Assembly (NCBI GenBank): GCA_014084085.1
Contig: NPFB01000065.1
Coordinates: 151,275 to 180,858, forward strand
Direction: 5' to 3'
Source: Hondaea fermentalgiana
Taxonomy: Eukaryota; Sar; Bigyra; Thraustochytrida; Thraustochytriidae
Length of the DNA: 29,584 nucleotides
The translations under genes were made by a program, and so were the position numbers. Below the pieces are notes generated by a model. That model saw only the letters and a list, made by a program, of their open reading frames with translations, was not told the DNA's origin and ran no database searches. Positions 1-9,197 of the stretch are shown here, in pieces; the stretch's first letter is position 1, and every line of letters begins with the position of its first letter.

Positions 1-90
1 GGCCCGCCGCCCACGTACACGTCGCGCAGCAGCATGGCGCCGCTCCAGCGCAGCACGAGCACCAGGCGCAGCGCGGTTTGAACGAACGAG

Positions 91-133
91 ACAGATCGGG
101 TTTGAAAACCCGATCTGTTTCAAACCCGATCTG
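91..133. repeat. Perfect 13-bp inverted repeat plus a third direct copy
   Basis: Positions 91-103 (acagatcgggttt) are the exact reverse complement of 106-118, with only two bases between them, so the strand can fold into a tight hairpin. The motif aaacccgatctg then recurs directly at 122-133. No gene is tied to it and no function is known to me. Confidence 0.85.
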
Positions 134-170
134 CCGCCGCCTCGCGAGGATCCGCGCGCCGCGCAAACGG

Positions 171-193
171 CCTCGCCTCGCCTCGCCTCGCCT
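171..193. repeat. CCTCG pentanucleotide microsatellite
   Basis: About four and a half copies of cctcg in a row, in GC-rich sequence without a gene. Confidence 0.8.
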
Positions 194-1036
194 GCGCTAC
201 GCGCGCGCGTCTGCCCGCGGGGCGGGGTCTCCGCGGCGGCCGCAGCTGCGAAGACGTGGCGCGTCGAGGATGGGATCGGGTCGCCGAGTAGAGACGCGAG
301 AGGGGATGAGATGAGGGGCACGTCACGGGAGGCACTACACGTGCACGGGAGCGGCTAGGCGCAGCAAGGATGGACCTGATCTACCTGGCCGTGAGGTCCA
401 CCTCCGGAGCGTCGGGTACCAATGGTACCTCTGCCACCTTCGCTGCCTCTGCTGCCATGGAAGAGGACGAATCCGGCTCAACAATGTTGACAGCGCCGCC
501 GAGACCAACGTCCTCCGGAAGATTCCGAAGCGCGACATTTCCCCATTTCTTCCGCCGATTGGGCCTCGTAACGTAACACAACGAGCTACCTCAAGCTCGC
601 CTTGGTTTGACTGGCACCCCAAGTCCGAGCTTCCGTTCGAGAACTCCGTCGACAAAGATCTGTCTGCCACGTTTGGCGTACGCAGTTCCTAAAAACGTGC
701 TCCCGACGCTGGAGCGCAATGACAGTGCATGCAGCGGCTTGCTTGCACTCTTCAAACTGGTCAATATTTTCGGACGCGTGGACGTCTCGACATTCGTATC
801 CCTCACGTACCAACTCATCCGCATCAGCTCGCCGCGAAACGGCGACCCCGATATTTGCGGCGCCTACCCCCAGAGAACTCAGATCCATCCATCTTTGCTA
901 CGTTTCGTCGCTCCCGCGCTCATGCATCACACGGATATGTCATCGCGCTTCCCTACGAATCCTCTTCGCGGCGCCTATGCATATCGTCGCGCAGATGTAC
1001 AGCGGGTCCGCGAACGACGACGAAAATTCTCCGCGT

Positions 1037-1044
1037 TATAAAAT
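1037..1044 (+). promoter_or_regulatory. TATA-like box (TATAAAAT)
   Basis: TATAAAAT lies 84 bp upstream of an ATG at 1121 that opens an 11-codon frame ending in TGA TGA. The same 84-bp TATA-to-ATG distance is seen at 8850/8934. That it acts as a core promoter is inference; the surrounding DNA is GC-rich, which makes an AT-rich box stand out. Confidence 0.35.
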
Positions 1045-1314
1045 AGAAGAATTCCTGAGGCGGCTTTTCGCCTGCATGCGGCCCAGCACTCCTTTTCCTC
1101 CCGCTCCATCTGGCCTCGCCATGGCTTCGCGGACGGACTACGCTCCTCGCAACTGATGAGGAGAAGGAGAAGCTGGTTCTGTTCCTGGAGATTGTAATAA
1201 AAGAGGTGGTGGTGATGATGAAGGTGGTGATGATGAAGGTGGCGCTGGTGGTCACGGTGTTGGTGGTGACGGTGATAGGCCTATTGTCAAGTTATTGGCA
1301 GCGAAGGACTGCAC

Positions 1315-1399
1315 CTCGATGAGAACCAAGCTAGACTCGATGGATGATCCAGCAAGACTCGATGAGGGTCAAGCTAGACTCGATGAAAATTCAGATACT
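1315..1399. repeat. 21-22 bp imperfect tandem repeat, four copies
   Basis: Units start at 1315, 1336, 1358 and 1379, each beginning ctcgatg and most ending caagctaga or a close variant. Lengths are 21, 22, 21 and about 21 bases. The 22-base unit shifts the reading frame within the array, which argues against selection on a protein repeat here. Confidence 0.75.
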
Positions 1400-1523
1400 A
1401 CAGCTTTGTCTCGGAATTCAATAGAAAGTTACTTGGTGGCTTGCTTGGTGGCTTGCTCGCCTTGAAGCATTGATAAAGATTATATCTTGCAATTAGGAGC
1501 TTGATAGCTTGCGGAGAGGTCGG

Positions 1524-4199
1524 TCAGCCTTGGGCAAGAGTGAGAGAAGTTTCATTTTTCAACTCGCCGGTTTCCTGCACAGGAGGGTTTTGAATAACTT
1601 CGGAACTTTCGTTCGGCCGCGGCTCGCGCTCGCTGCGAATGATTGAAGGGCCGACGAGACTGAGGACAACGGGCAGGAAAATGAGCCCGTAAAGCCCACC
1701 AAAAAGCACAATGCTGACAAAGCACTTGAAAAAAATGCGAAAGACCTCAGAGTTGGCCCCAACGAGAGGCAGAATGCCGAGAAAGGTGGTAGAAATAGCC
1801 AAAAATACAGAGGGCCCAATCGCGCGTAAGGTGTGACGTACACGCTCGTCACGCGATAAAGTCGGGTCTTGGTGGCCAAAGGTGACCATGATATGGATCG
1901 AGAAATCGACGACGAGGCTGATAGCCATGAGCAAATTGATGCATGATACTGCATTGAGCGAGATGTTCCAAAAGAGAGGAAGACTGCCGAGAATGCAGGC
2001 AAAGACCAGCGCAACAGTGATAACGCAAATGAGAACCATGAGAGGGTGGATGAGGAGAACTGTGGTGACGGCCACTACCGCCAAAAGCGCAAACGACAAA
2101 CTTGACATGGTCTCACCCTTGATGATACGATATTGGTCATAGGTGAGGAAGTTTATCGAAAAGAGAAAGGCATTATCGCCAAGATTGCTGTTTTGCGTCA
2201 GCTCCTCTGCCGTGTTGAGACTTCGAACATTGACCTGAGAATCATCACTTGCCATCTCGTAAAACCAAATGCTCGATACTTGAATTGACGTGTTGTCGTC
2301 GGCCCAGACGATGCTATCGCGCAAAAGCATAAAATATTCGTCAAGAAGGAATTCATGGAGAGCAGGAGCAAAATTGTCGCCTACTACATAGCCTTCAGAC
2401 GAGAGGCTCGCGTTCCATTCCGGGTGTACTTGGGCCCATGCGGTGAACAACAGGTGCCAGTCCGTGAAGCCTTTGGCTTCGTCAATAATTTCGGAGTGTA
2501 GAACTTGGGTACTGATGTTGCGCAAGTCGGCATGAACTGAAGCTTGTCTGAAGTCGACCTCCTTCACGAAAAGACCTACTGGGCTGAATCCTGTAACCGA
2601 GCCAAAGTAGGTCTCAGAGACTGCGTAAAACTCGTTCAAGTAGCTATCGTCTGGCGTGATGAGCCTCAAATCAAACGAGTTTTCAATCTGCGTCGCCTGC
2701 CACACGCCGATTCCTCCCATACCAATGAAAGTAATGATGACAATGACCTTGACGACGGGGCGCAATAAGAGGCTAGCGAGAAGGCCAAAGCTGGCTTCCA
2801 AGTGCGAGTCACTCCCTGTGCGCATTGCGTTGGACTCAGATCGTTGCTTGCTCTTGACCTCGGCTGCTTCTTGTGTCTCGACGACGTTGGCGCCTCCGGA
2901 AACGTGCAGACATGGCAGAATGTCTCGCCGATGGCTGTCAACACGTTGTGTATCGAGCGTCAGGAGTGCCGGGAAGACGAGAATGTGCGCCATGTAGATA
3001 AAGAGCACGGAAAGCGCGGCATATGTACCAAACCACTGAACAGCCGGGAGCTTGGTGACAGAGGCTAAGATAAAGGCAAAAAAATCCGTGAGCGAGGTCA
3101 CAGTGATTGACATGCCGGCCTCCCGCAAAGCCTCATACACGCGCTCTGGGTATTCTGCGGTTGGATCGGTGCGGTCAAAAGACGCCACGATGACATATGC
3201 GTTGTCAATACCAATACCCACCAGGATAAAAGGCAGAACCTGCGTGAGCGAGGTAAATGGAACACCGCATACCGCAGCAATGCCGTACGCCGCCCCTGCT
3301 GCGAAAAGGATGACGAGAATGTCCACAGTTGCCAGCAGCGCGCGACCATGAATACGTCCACAAGGCCGGCCCAACGTGAGGCTTGCAAAGACAACCATCA
3401 TGATGTACGCGAGGCCCATGAGTGGAATGTCATTGCCCACTGATTTGCCAAGCTCCTCGTCGATGCTTTTTGCCGCATAGACATAGACGTTCACATGCGT
3501 GCGTTCCTGGAAACCAATGTTGAGGAAAAGATCCTCCCACTCGATCTGCTCATCGTTCGTTCCGTCCTCGGAATATGGCTCGAGTGCGTAGGCTACACGA
3601 AGAGCCGCTGCATTTGCAAAAGCATCATCGACGAGGCTGAATTGCCCAAAGTCAATTAGTCGCACCACGCTCGCCCCGCTCGGGTACGACGTGGCTGCAC
3701 AGGTTTGCTGCACAGAGGCGTCAGAGGTTTCCTGAGCGCTAAAGGTGGCCGCATCAAAATTCCAAAAACCTAGCGGCCCATACATGGTGCAAGAGCCGTT
3801 TGGCTCGAGTTCGCATAGCTGTGAAAAGTTCATCCCACTTGTCGTGCTGACAGCCAGCACTTCATTATGAATGTCCATAATCTCGTCGATTGCGCTTAGC
3901 GTGAGAATGTTTGATCCCTCGTTCTTTGCGGTGATGAAGAAAGTGCTTTCACGAGAAGGTGGATCGTAAAATTGGTTCACGTAATCTCGGTTCTGCATCG
4001 GCAAGGAGTTCTGGTCGACCCACAAATCTTCTCCGTCAGTCTCCACTGTTGCGGTGAGGAGGCAGCACGTCAACCCGACGGCAATCACAAAGTAGAGGAA
4101 TACAGTTATCTTTGGTTTCTTGGCGCACTTCTTGGCTGCGAGGGCGATTCCGTGGGCGAGCGTCTCCTCGATACGGCTCATCATCGAAATGTAGCCCAT
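1524..4199 (-). CDS. Patched-like RND transporter with sterol-sensing domain (copy 1)
   Basis: An 891-residue multi-pass membrane protein of the Patched/PTCHD/NPC1-like branch of the RND superfamily, probably moving a sterol or other lipid using an ion gradient; the substrate is unknown. One membrane segment at about 31-52 is followed by a lumenal domain (53-255) with several Cys. A sterol-sensing-domain block follows (about 257-415), holding GIGIDNAY at 328-335. A second half starts at about 480 with its own loop and five membrane segments from 697, holding SLVVDF with Asp765. Asp332 and Asp765 sit where RND proton-relay acids lie. The minus-strand ATG at 4199 is the first in frame; Met6 or Met7 could also be used. 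The C-terminal tail (855-891) is polar. It lies head-to-tail with a paralog at 5536-8076, which aligns along nearly its full length. Confidence 0.9.
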   Translation of the reverse strand: MGYISMMSRIEETLAHGIALAAKKCAKKPKITVFLYFVIAVGLTCCLLTATVETDGEDLWVDQNSLPMQNRDYVNQFYDPPSRESTFFITAKNEGSNILTLSAIDEIMDIHNEVLAVSTTSGMNFSQLCELEPNGSCTMYGPLGFWNFDAATFSAQETSDASVQQTCAATSYPSGASVVRLIDFGQFSLVDDAFANAAALRVAYALEPYSEDGTNDEQIEWEDLFLNIGFQERTHVNVYVYAAKSIDEELGKSVGNDIPLMGLAYIMMVVFASLTLGRPCGRIHGRALLATVDILVILFAAGAAYGIAAVCGVPFTSLTQVLPFILVGIGIDNAYVIVASFDRTDPTAEYPERVYEALREAGMSITVTSLTDFFAFILASVTKLPAVQWFGTYAALSVLFIYMAHILVFPALLTLDTQRVDSHRRDILPCLHVSGGANVVETQEAAEVKSKQRSESNAMRTGSDSHLEASFGLLASLLLRPVVKVIVIITFIGMGGIGVWQATQIENSFDLRLITPDDSYLNEFYAVSETYFGSVTGFSPVGLFVKEVDFRQASVHADLRNISTQVLHSEIIDEAKGFTDWHLLFTAWAQVHPEWNASLSSEGYVVGDNFAPALHEFLLDEYFMLLRDSIVWADDNTSIQVSSIWFYEMASDDSQVNVRSLNTAEELTQNSNLGDNAFLFSINFLTYDQYRIIKGETMSSLSFALLAVVAVTTVLLIHPLMVLICVITVALVFACILGSLPLFWNISLNAVSCINLLMAISLVVDFSIHIMVTFGHQDPTLSRDERVRHTLRAIGPSVFLAISTTFLGILPLVGANSEVFRIFFKCFVSIVLFGGLYGLIFLPVVLSLVGPSIIRSEREPRPNESSEVIQNPPVQETGELKNETSLTLAQG

Positions 4200-5535
4200 C
4201 GTCCCGGTGTCGTGCTCTCTTAGTCGGGGTAAGATCTTATGTTGTCCGCCGTTTTGCTTGCAGAATCAATCTGCTTTTTTCGCGATCGAATGACCTCCTC
4301 TCGAGGTCCTGGGTCTCGTCTAGGTTGACGGTTTGATTGTCTGAGATGCGCCGCCCTTCTCTTCGAGTCGCGAAATCGCCCCTCCCCCTCAATTTTACTT
4401 TCCCTGTTCCCCAAAATCAACTCGAAGATCGTCCCGGGCGATTCAAGCGGGGCAAAAGTGACACGAGATTGAGATTTCGACAAATCCGTGCAAACATGAA
4501 GATGAAAAGGGGGCGAGTGGCGAGTGCCCCGGTCACGTCGTCCCGGAGCAGTCTCGGAAGCACAAGTCCACGACAGACCTGGCGGGTGCGACAGAGATCA
4601 AGGTCAAGGTATTGAACCCCGTCAGACAGAAAGGAGGAGGAGCCTGTTGCGTTTTCGAGTGGCACCTGTGTGGTACTCACACGAATGACCGACTGACTGA
4701 CTGACTGACTGACTGACTGACTGCCCGGTCGGTGGGGCTGTCTACTATCGCACAACGAAGGCTTCTTTCGCTGCTCGCAAGTCTGAGGTATTTAGTCGGC
4801 GCTTCCGCGACAAGCACTAGAGATAGGGGTGGAGCGTGGATGTATGTATGTATGGATGGATGGATTGACGGCCCGGGGTGAATGTTCGACAAACCGTACA
4901 GCAAAAGTTGTGTGCGTGCGCGGCCGGATATGGACGACGCCGCCGCACCTTGGAAATCGTTGTACAGCGATCACTGCAGCGTGCCTTTCGCCGCGAGTGG
5001 CAATCGATGGCCGGCAAATCGGTCCGCTGATTCAGGCGGAGATGAAGAGGAGGAATTGAGCACCCCGCGCGCCCGCGCGCCCCTCCCCTCTTCGCAAAGC
5101 CAGAAGCAAGGCTCGATGTCGGCGTTGGCTGAATGGCAAGCTACACAGACCGCCGTCCGTGCGCGCAAGCGCGCGAGCGCGCGAATTTTCGCACACTTCC
5201 TCGCAGTCTCTTTCGCCCTGGTGGTGGGGTTTGGACTTTGCTTGCAGTGAGAATGATCTAGTATAAAATGCCTAAAGACAGAATCGTGCAAATATTATTG
5301 TTCGAGATTGACGCGACGTCAACTTGACAGTGGAGGCGGGCATACAGTAAAAGTGAGAGCAAAAACGGTTACCGTTACGAATTTGACAGCCTGAGCTGAG
5401 ACTAGCAGTTGAGGCAATCCAGTGCAAAGTAGGCAACGCATAGCAGTCAACCGCAGTGCAGTCCTTTGGGTTCTCGTTCCTGTTCGCGCCGAGTGAAGTC
5501 AGTCGAGACTGACTGATTTTCCACCGTTTTTGTCT
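4200..5535. other. Intergenic region between the two transporter genes
   Basis: This is the 5' flank of transporter copy 1 and the 3' flank of copy 2. It holds a (GACT)8 microsatellite at 4691-4722, a run of GTATGTATGGATGGATGGAT near 4843-4864, GC-rich alternating CG stretches near 5065-5185, and TATAAAAT at 5262-5269 with no clear gene after it. A plus-strand frame at 4882-5250 (122 residues) ends in a hydrophobic tail of about 20 residues. It has no recognisable domain and lies in CpG-rich DNA, so I do not call it a gene. Confidence 0.5.
4691..4722. repeat. (GACT)8 microsatellite
   Basis: Eight perfect GACT units about 490 bp upstream of the start of transporter copy 1, flanked by gacc on one side and ggtc on the other. 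Confidence 0.95.
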
Positions 5536-8076
5536 TTACGCCGACAGCTGAGAGCTCGTCTCGCTGACGCGGCGTGAACTCGGGCCAATGAGCGACAAGA
5601 CAACAGGGAGGAAGACGAGAGCGTAGAGACCTCCAAAGACAGCAATACTGATGAAGCAGCGGAAGAAGATGCGGAATACCTCAGAAGAAGCTGCTCCCAA
5701 CGGCATTGTGCCCAGAAAGGTTGTAAAGATGGATAAAAAGACGGCTGGGCCAACCTTGGCGAGTATGCGTTTCGTCTTTTCGTCTCGCGAAAGCTCAGCC
5801 TCCTCTTTACCATAGGCGACCAGTGGATGTACACAAAAGTCCACAACCAGGCTAATGGCCATGAGCATGTTGATGCACGAGACCACATTGAGAGAAATGT
5901 CCCAGATGAGAGGTAGGCTTCCGAGAATGCAGGCGAAAATCATAGCCACCGTGCCGACGCAAATGATCACCAGAATTGGGTTGCCGAGGAAAAGAATGGT
6001 GATGGCAACGATGGATAAGAGCGCGTAAGAGAGGCTCGTGATCGTCTCAAAGGTGATGATGCTGTATTGATCGTAGGATATAAACACCGAGGCAAGGATG
6101 AAACTCTTGTCGCCCAAAGACGACGTCGATGAAATAGCTCGCGTCGTTTGCAAAACATCAATGTCTGTCTCTGCGCCATGACTCGCTGTCTGGTACACCC
6201 AGAATCGCGAAGCAAAGATCTCATTGCCTTCCCAGACAAGGTCATTCTGCAGGGACGCATAGTTCGGGACGCTGAGGAACTCTTGCACAGCGATGGTAAA
6301 ATTTTCGCCCGTCACAAAGCCCTCCGGGGATAAAGTCGGTGCCCAGACGGGATGCGCACCTGCCCATGCGCAAAAGTAAAAGTGCCAATCGATCCGACCA
6401 ATCGAGCTTTCGATGACGTGTGACGCGAGCAGCTCGTCGCTGAGGCGGCGCATTTCAGTCTGCACTTCCGCTTTGGTGTAGTCGAGGTCCTTGAAGTAAA
6501 GTCCAATCGGGACGTAACCACGCAAGGAACCAAAGTATTCCTCCGAAGCGCCGTAAAAGTCTTGCAGGTAGGAGGAGTCCGGGGCGATGAGACGCAGATC
6601 AAAGGAATTCTCGATCTTTGTCCCTTGCCAAGCACCGATGGCAGCCATCGCCACAAAGACGACAATTACGAACACCTTCACGAAAGGCTTGAGCAGTACA
6701 GTCACGTACACGCCTCCAAAGACCTTGGACAGTTGGTCTTCGACCGTGGCGGGGCGTGCATTCTTTTCGTCGCTTGTTTCAGCCACGGACACGGTGATGC
6801 AAGGAAGAATATCTCTGCGATGCGCCTCGACGCGCTTCGTGTCGAGCGCAAGGAGTGCCGCAAAGACGGTAATGTGCGCAATGTAAATGAAGGCGATCGA
6901 AATCGCTGCGTATTGTCCGAACCACTGCATCGCCGGGAGACGAGTCAGGCTGGCAAAGAGAAAAGCGAAAAAGTCGGTAAGAGTTGTGACCGTGATGGAC
7001 AACCCTGCTTCTTGATAGGTTTCGTGGATGCGATCCAGTACGTTGCTCGAGGCTTCAGTCCTGTCGAATGCTGCGACGAGAACGTAGGCGTTATCGATTC
7101 CAATGCCAACCAAAACAAAGGGGAGAATTTGCGTCAGAGAAGTAAAGGGGATGCCGATAAGAGCACTCAAGCCGTAGCCCGCACCAGCGGAAAAAATGAT
7201 CACGAAGATATCACTCGTTGCTAGCAGGGCGCGGCCGTTGGTGCGACCACACATGCGGCCGAGCGTAAGGCTGGCAAAGACAATCATAACAACATAGGCA
7301 ATGGCCATGATGTGAATGTCCTGTCCGGTGGACGAGGCGAGCTCTTCGTCAAGGCTCCTTGCAGCAGAAACAGCAACGGTGATGTGAACACGCTCCTCTT
7401 GGGCAATTTCGAGAAACTGATCTTCCCATTCGAATGGGGCATCCTCACTCCCGTCAATCTCTGGGATCAGCGGGTACAGAATGCGAATTGCTTGTGCAGA
7501 AGCAAGTCCGCTGACATTCTCAAACTTGCCAAAGTCAATCTTGTGAAGCACCACATCTCCGTTCGGGTAGCTTGATGCGGAGGATGTGGACTGCACCGTG
7601 GCGTCCGAGGTTTCAGAGTTGGCAAAGCTGGCAGCGCTAAAGTTCCAGAATCGGGGCGGGCCTTGGAAATTGCACGCGTTGCTGGCGGTTTTCACACAGA
7701 GATCCTCGAGACCATAATTGCCCGTCGGTGTGGATATGGCGAGAAGTTCCTCGTGGAGAGCAAGGACTTCGCTCATCGCGTCGAAAGTGAGCACGTTTGA
7801 GCCCTCTTTGCTCGTGATGATAAGAATGTTGGGACGAGCGGTCTTGGCAAAGGTGGCCTCGACATATTCCAGGTTGAGCATAACGTCAGAGTCTTGATCC
7901 ACCCAGAGATTGCGCAAGGTGCTTTCGATTTCCACGGTCAGCATTCCGCACAGTAGTCCGAGAGAAATAATGAGAAAGCATCCAATCGTCGTCTTGGGCT
8001 TGCGGGCGCAGGCGGTAGCCATAGTCGCAAGTCCGGACGCGACGGTGGACTCCACCTTGCTCAGAACATTGAGCAT
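5536..8076 (-). CDS. Patched-like RND transporter with sterol-sensing domain (copy 2)
   Basis: An 846-residue paralog of the neighbouring transporter, with the same order of parts. It has a first membrane segment at about 30-50, a lumenal domain to about 250, a sterol-sensing block (about 253-410) with GIGIDNAY at 324-331 (Asp328), a second-half membrane segment at about 464-484, a second extracytoplasmic loop, and five closing membrane segments from about 678 with SLVVDF (Asp746). Shared blocks include FASLTLGR, FTSLTQ, SITVT-LTDFFAF, HRRDILPC and IENSFDLRLI. The loops and the region between the two halves (430-460) diverge most. The first in-frame ATG is at 8076, and the N-terminus lines up with that of copy 1. 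It probably acts in a lipid or sterol pathway at a membrane; the substrate cannot be told from sequence. The tail after 832 is short and Ser-rich. Confidence 0.9.
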   Translation of the reverse strand: MLNVLSKVESTVASGLATMATACARKPKTTIGCFLIISLGLLCGMLTVEIESTLRNLWVDQDSDVMLNLEYVEATFAKTARPNILIITSKEGSNVLTFDAMSEVLALHEELLAISTPTGNYGLEDLCVKTASNACNFQGPPRFWNFSAASFANSETSDATVQSTSSASSYPNGDVVLHKIDFGKFENVSGLASAQAIRILYPLIPEIDGSEDAPFEWEDQFLEIAQEERVHITVAVSAARSLDEELASSTGQDIHIMAIAYVVMIVFASLTLGRMCGRTNGRALLATSDIFVIIFSAGAGYGLSALIGIPFTSLTQILPFVLVGIGIDNAYVLVAAFDRTEASSNVLDRIHETYQEAGLSITVTTLTDFFAFLFASLTRLPAMQWFGQYAAISIAFIYIAHITVFAALLALDTKRVEAHRRDILPCITVSVAETSDEKNARPATVEDQLSKVFGGVYVTVLLKPFVKVFVIVVFVAMAAIGAWQGTKIENSFDLRLIAPDSSYLQDFYGASEEYFGSLRGYVPIGLYFKDLDYTKAEVQTEMRRLSDELLASHVIESSIGRIDWHFYFCAWAGAHPVWAPTLSPEGFVTGENFTIAVQEFLSVPNYASLQNDLVWEGNEIFASRFWVYQTASHGAETDIDVLQTTRAISSTSSLGDKSFILASVFISYDQYSIITFETITSLSYALLSIVAITILFLGNPILVIICVGTVAMIFACILGSLPLIWDISLNVVSCINMLMAISLVVDFCVHPLVAYGKEEAELSRDEKTKRILAKVGPAVFLSIFTTFLGTMPLGAASSEVFRIFFRCFISIAVFGGLYALVFLPVVLSLIGPSSRRVSETSSQLSA

Positions 8077-8363
8077 GATCTTCTTTATTCTTTCTTGTCG
8101 GTCAGCTTGGCCTTAGATTTTCCTTCTTTTCTTTCCTTCCTTTCTTCTCGCGGGATCTTGCCGCTGCGTGGGAGGTCGCTCGGGTTTCAGTTTTGCTTCA
8201 AGGCCAAGACGATCTCAGACTTACTTGCCCCGAACGCCCTTTATGCCTTTCTTCCCTAGACGTGCTCATCCCTGTGCGCACAACATCTTCTTCCTTGCAT
8301 GCACGCAAGATCGTCGACCGATCGATCCGCCACTCTTCCCCACCATCATCCTATAAGCAAGCT

Positions 8364-8381
8364 CGGAGAAGTTATTCTCCG
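8364..8381. promoter_or_regulatory. 18-bp palindromic element, copy 1
   Basis: CGGAGAAGTTATTCTCCG, with 7-bp arms (CGGAGAA/TTCTCCG) around four bases. It lies about 290 bp upstream of the transporter start at 8076. Perfect dyad symmetry and exact repetition suggest a protein-binding site, by inference only. Confidence 0.5.
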
Positions 8382-8399
8382 TATCGTCCGCAAGGATCT

Positions 8400-8417
8400 C
8401 GGAGAAGTTATTCTCCG
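8400..8417. promoter_or_regulatory. 18-bp palindromic element, copy 2
   Basis: Identical to the copy at 8364, 36 bp away from start to start. Confidence 0.5.
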
Positions 8418-8513
8418 CCCTCCAACACACAACACACACCCCTATGCACACGCACTCGTCTAACCGTCGCTGCGGCCGCTGCACTCCTTTTACTGGTGGA
8501 AGGCAGACGATCT

Positions 8514-8531
8514 CGGAGAAGTTATTCTCCG
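8514..8531. promoter_or_regulatory. 18-bp palindromic element, copy 3
   Basis: Identical 18 bases again, 114 bp from copy 2. A weaker relative with 5-bp arms (CGGAG...CTCCG) lies near 8684-8701. Confidence 0.5.
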
Positions 8532-8849
8532 TGGTGTCTGCCAGCACATCTGCGCGACAAAACTCGGCTGATCGGTCTCAGCAACCGTGGAAGTTTAGCC
8601 CTTTCGAGGCCCGCGCGACGGAGCTCTTCCCGACCTAGCCAACGCACTCATCGCCACCTGGCTGGCGAGCTCGTACGGGCGGCGGAGTTGATCTTCTCCG
8701 TCTTCTCCTTCGTCGTGTTTGTCCTCGTTTCCTCCCTCTCCGAATCGTGTTCCAGGCCTGCGCAGGGCGATCGTTTCTGTGACTTGACACAGAGGCAGAA
8801 TGTGTTCGCGCATCTGCAGGCAGCCTGAGAGATGTGGGGGGTCTTCGGT

Positions 8850-8858
8850 TATATAAAT
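8850..8858 (+). promoter_or_regulatory. TATA-like box (TATATAAAT)
   Basis: TATATAAAT in GC-rich surroundings, 84 bp upstream of an ATG at 8934 that follows a (CAA)8 leader. It is a candidate core promoter for the small frame 8934-9197. Confidence 0.4.
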
Positions 8859-8909
8859 CTCCGGCGGCCCGCGGACATTGAGACGCTGCACTTCTCCGAG
8901 CGGGATCAT

Positions 8910-8933
8910 CAACAACAACAACAACAACAACAA
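8910..8933 (+). repeat. (CAA)8 run directly before an ATG
   Basis: Eight CAA units run straight into AATG. If transcribed from the TATA-like box at 8850, it would be an unstructured 5' leader. If translation began at the upstream ATG at 8832 it would instead encode a polyglutamine tract. Confidence 0.9.
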
Positions 8934-9197
8934 ATGTCGATGGCTCGTCATGGACGGAAACTCCTCGTCTGGCTGGCGGGCGGGCTGGCTTGGCTGGCTG
9001 GCTGGCTGGCTGGCTGGCGGCCAACTTGGAGAAAAGATCGTTCGCTGTTCATTGCGTGTGCGCGTGTCATCATGCGCCGTCCCTGGCCGGCCTTACGTTG
9101 CAAGTGCTTCGGTCAGCTACGTGAAATGAAAGATAGAACTCGCTGGAACGAATGCGGTTGGATTGCTCCTGATTGTTTACGAGCCGCCGTAAGTTGA
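8934..9197 (+). CDS. Candidate small membrane or secreted protein
   Basis: An 87-residue frame starting MSMARHGRKLLVW. A basic N-terminus leads into a Trp/Leu/Ala/Gly-rich hydrophobic stretch (about residues 9-28), which resembles a signal peptide or anchor but is largely encoded by a GGCT microsatellite. The rest is basic with four Cys and no domain I recognise. Support comes from the TATA-like box 84 bp upstream and the CAA-rich leader ending at the ATG. Against it, the hydrophobic part could be a by-product of the repeat. The same frame is open upstream to an ATG at 8832, before the TATA-like box. Confidence 0.25.
   Translation: MSMARHGRKLLVWLAGGLAWLAGWLAGWRPTWRKDRSLFIACARVIMRRPWPALRCKCFGQLREMKDRTRWNECGWIAPDCLRAAVS

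Larger units (their letters stand above)
1..1523. other. Region without a firm gene, left edge
   Basis: I see no recognisable protein here. At the left edge the minus strand is open from about position 100 to 1 and reads a Leu/Val-rich stretch followed by MLLRDVYVGGG (ATG at 35-33). It could be the start or an internal exon of a gene lying off the window, but it is too short to call. The rest holds a hairpin at 91-118, a CCTCG pentamer run near 171-193, a TATA-like box at 1037-1044, a GGTGGTGATGATGAA duplication near 1205-1240 and a 21-22 bp tandem repeat at 1315-1399. The longest plus-strand frame, from 719, is interrupted by two adjacent TGA codons at 1154-1159. The last part is 3' flank of the transporter gene that ends at 1524. 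Confidence 0.5.

Noticed and set aside
4882..5250. 122-codon frame with a hydrophobic tail, possible tail-anchored protein
   Set aside because: It lies in CpG-rich DNA with alternating CG runs, has no homology I recognise, and has no promoter or splice support.
5262..5269. TATAAAAT as a promoter
   Set aside because: No suitable ATG or frame follows on the plus strand, and it lies in the 3' flank of a minus-strand gene.
6562..7224. 220-codon plus-strand frame inside transporter copy 2
   Set aside because: It is antisense to a conserved sterol-sensing-domain region and has no recognisable domain.
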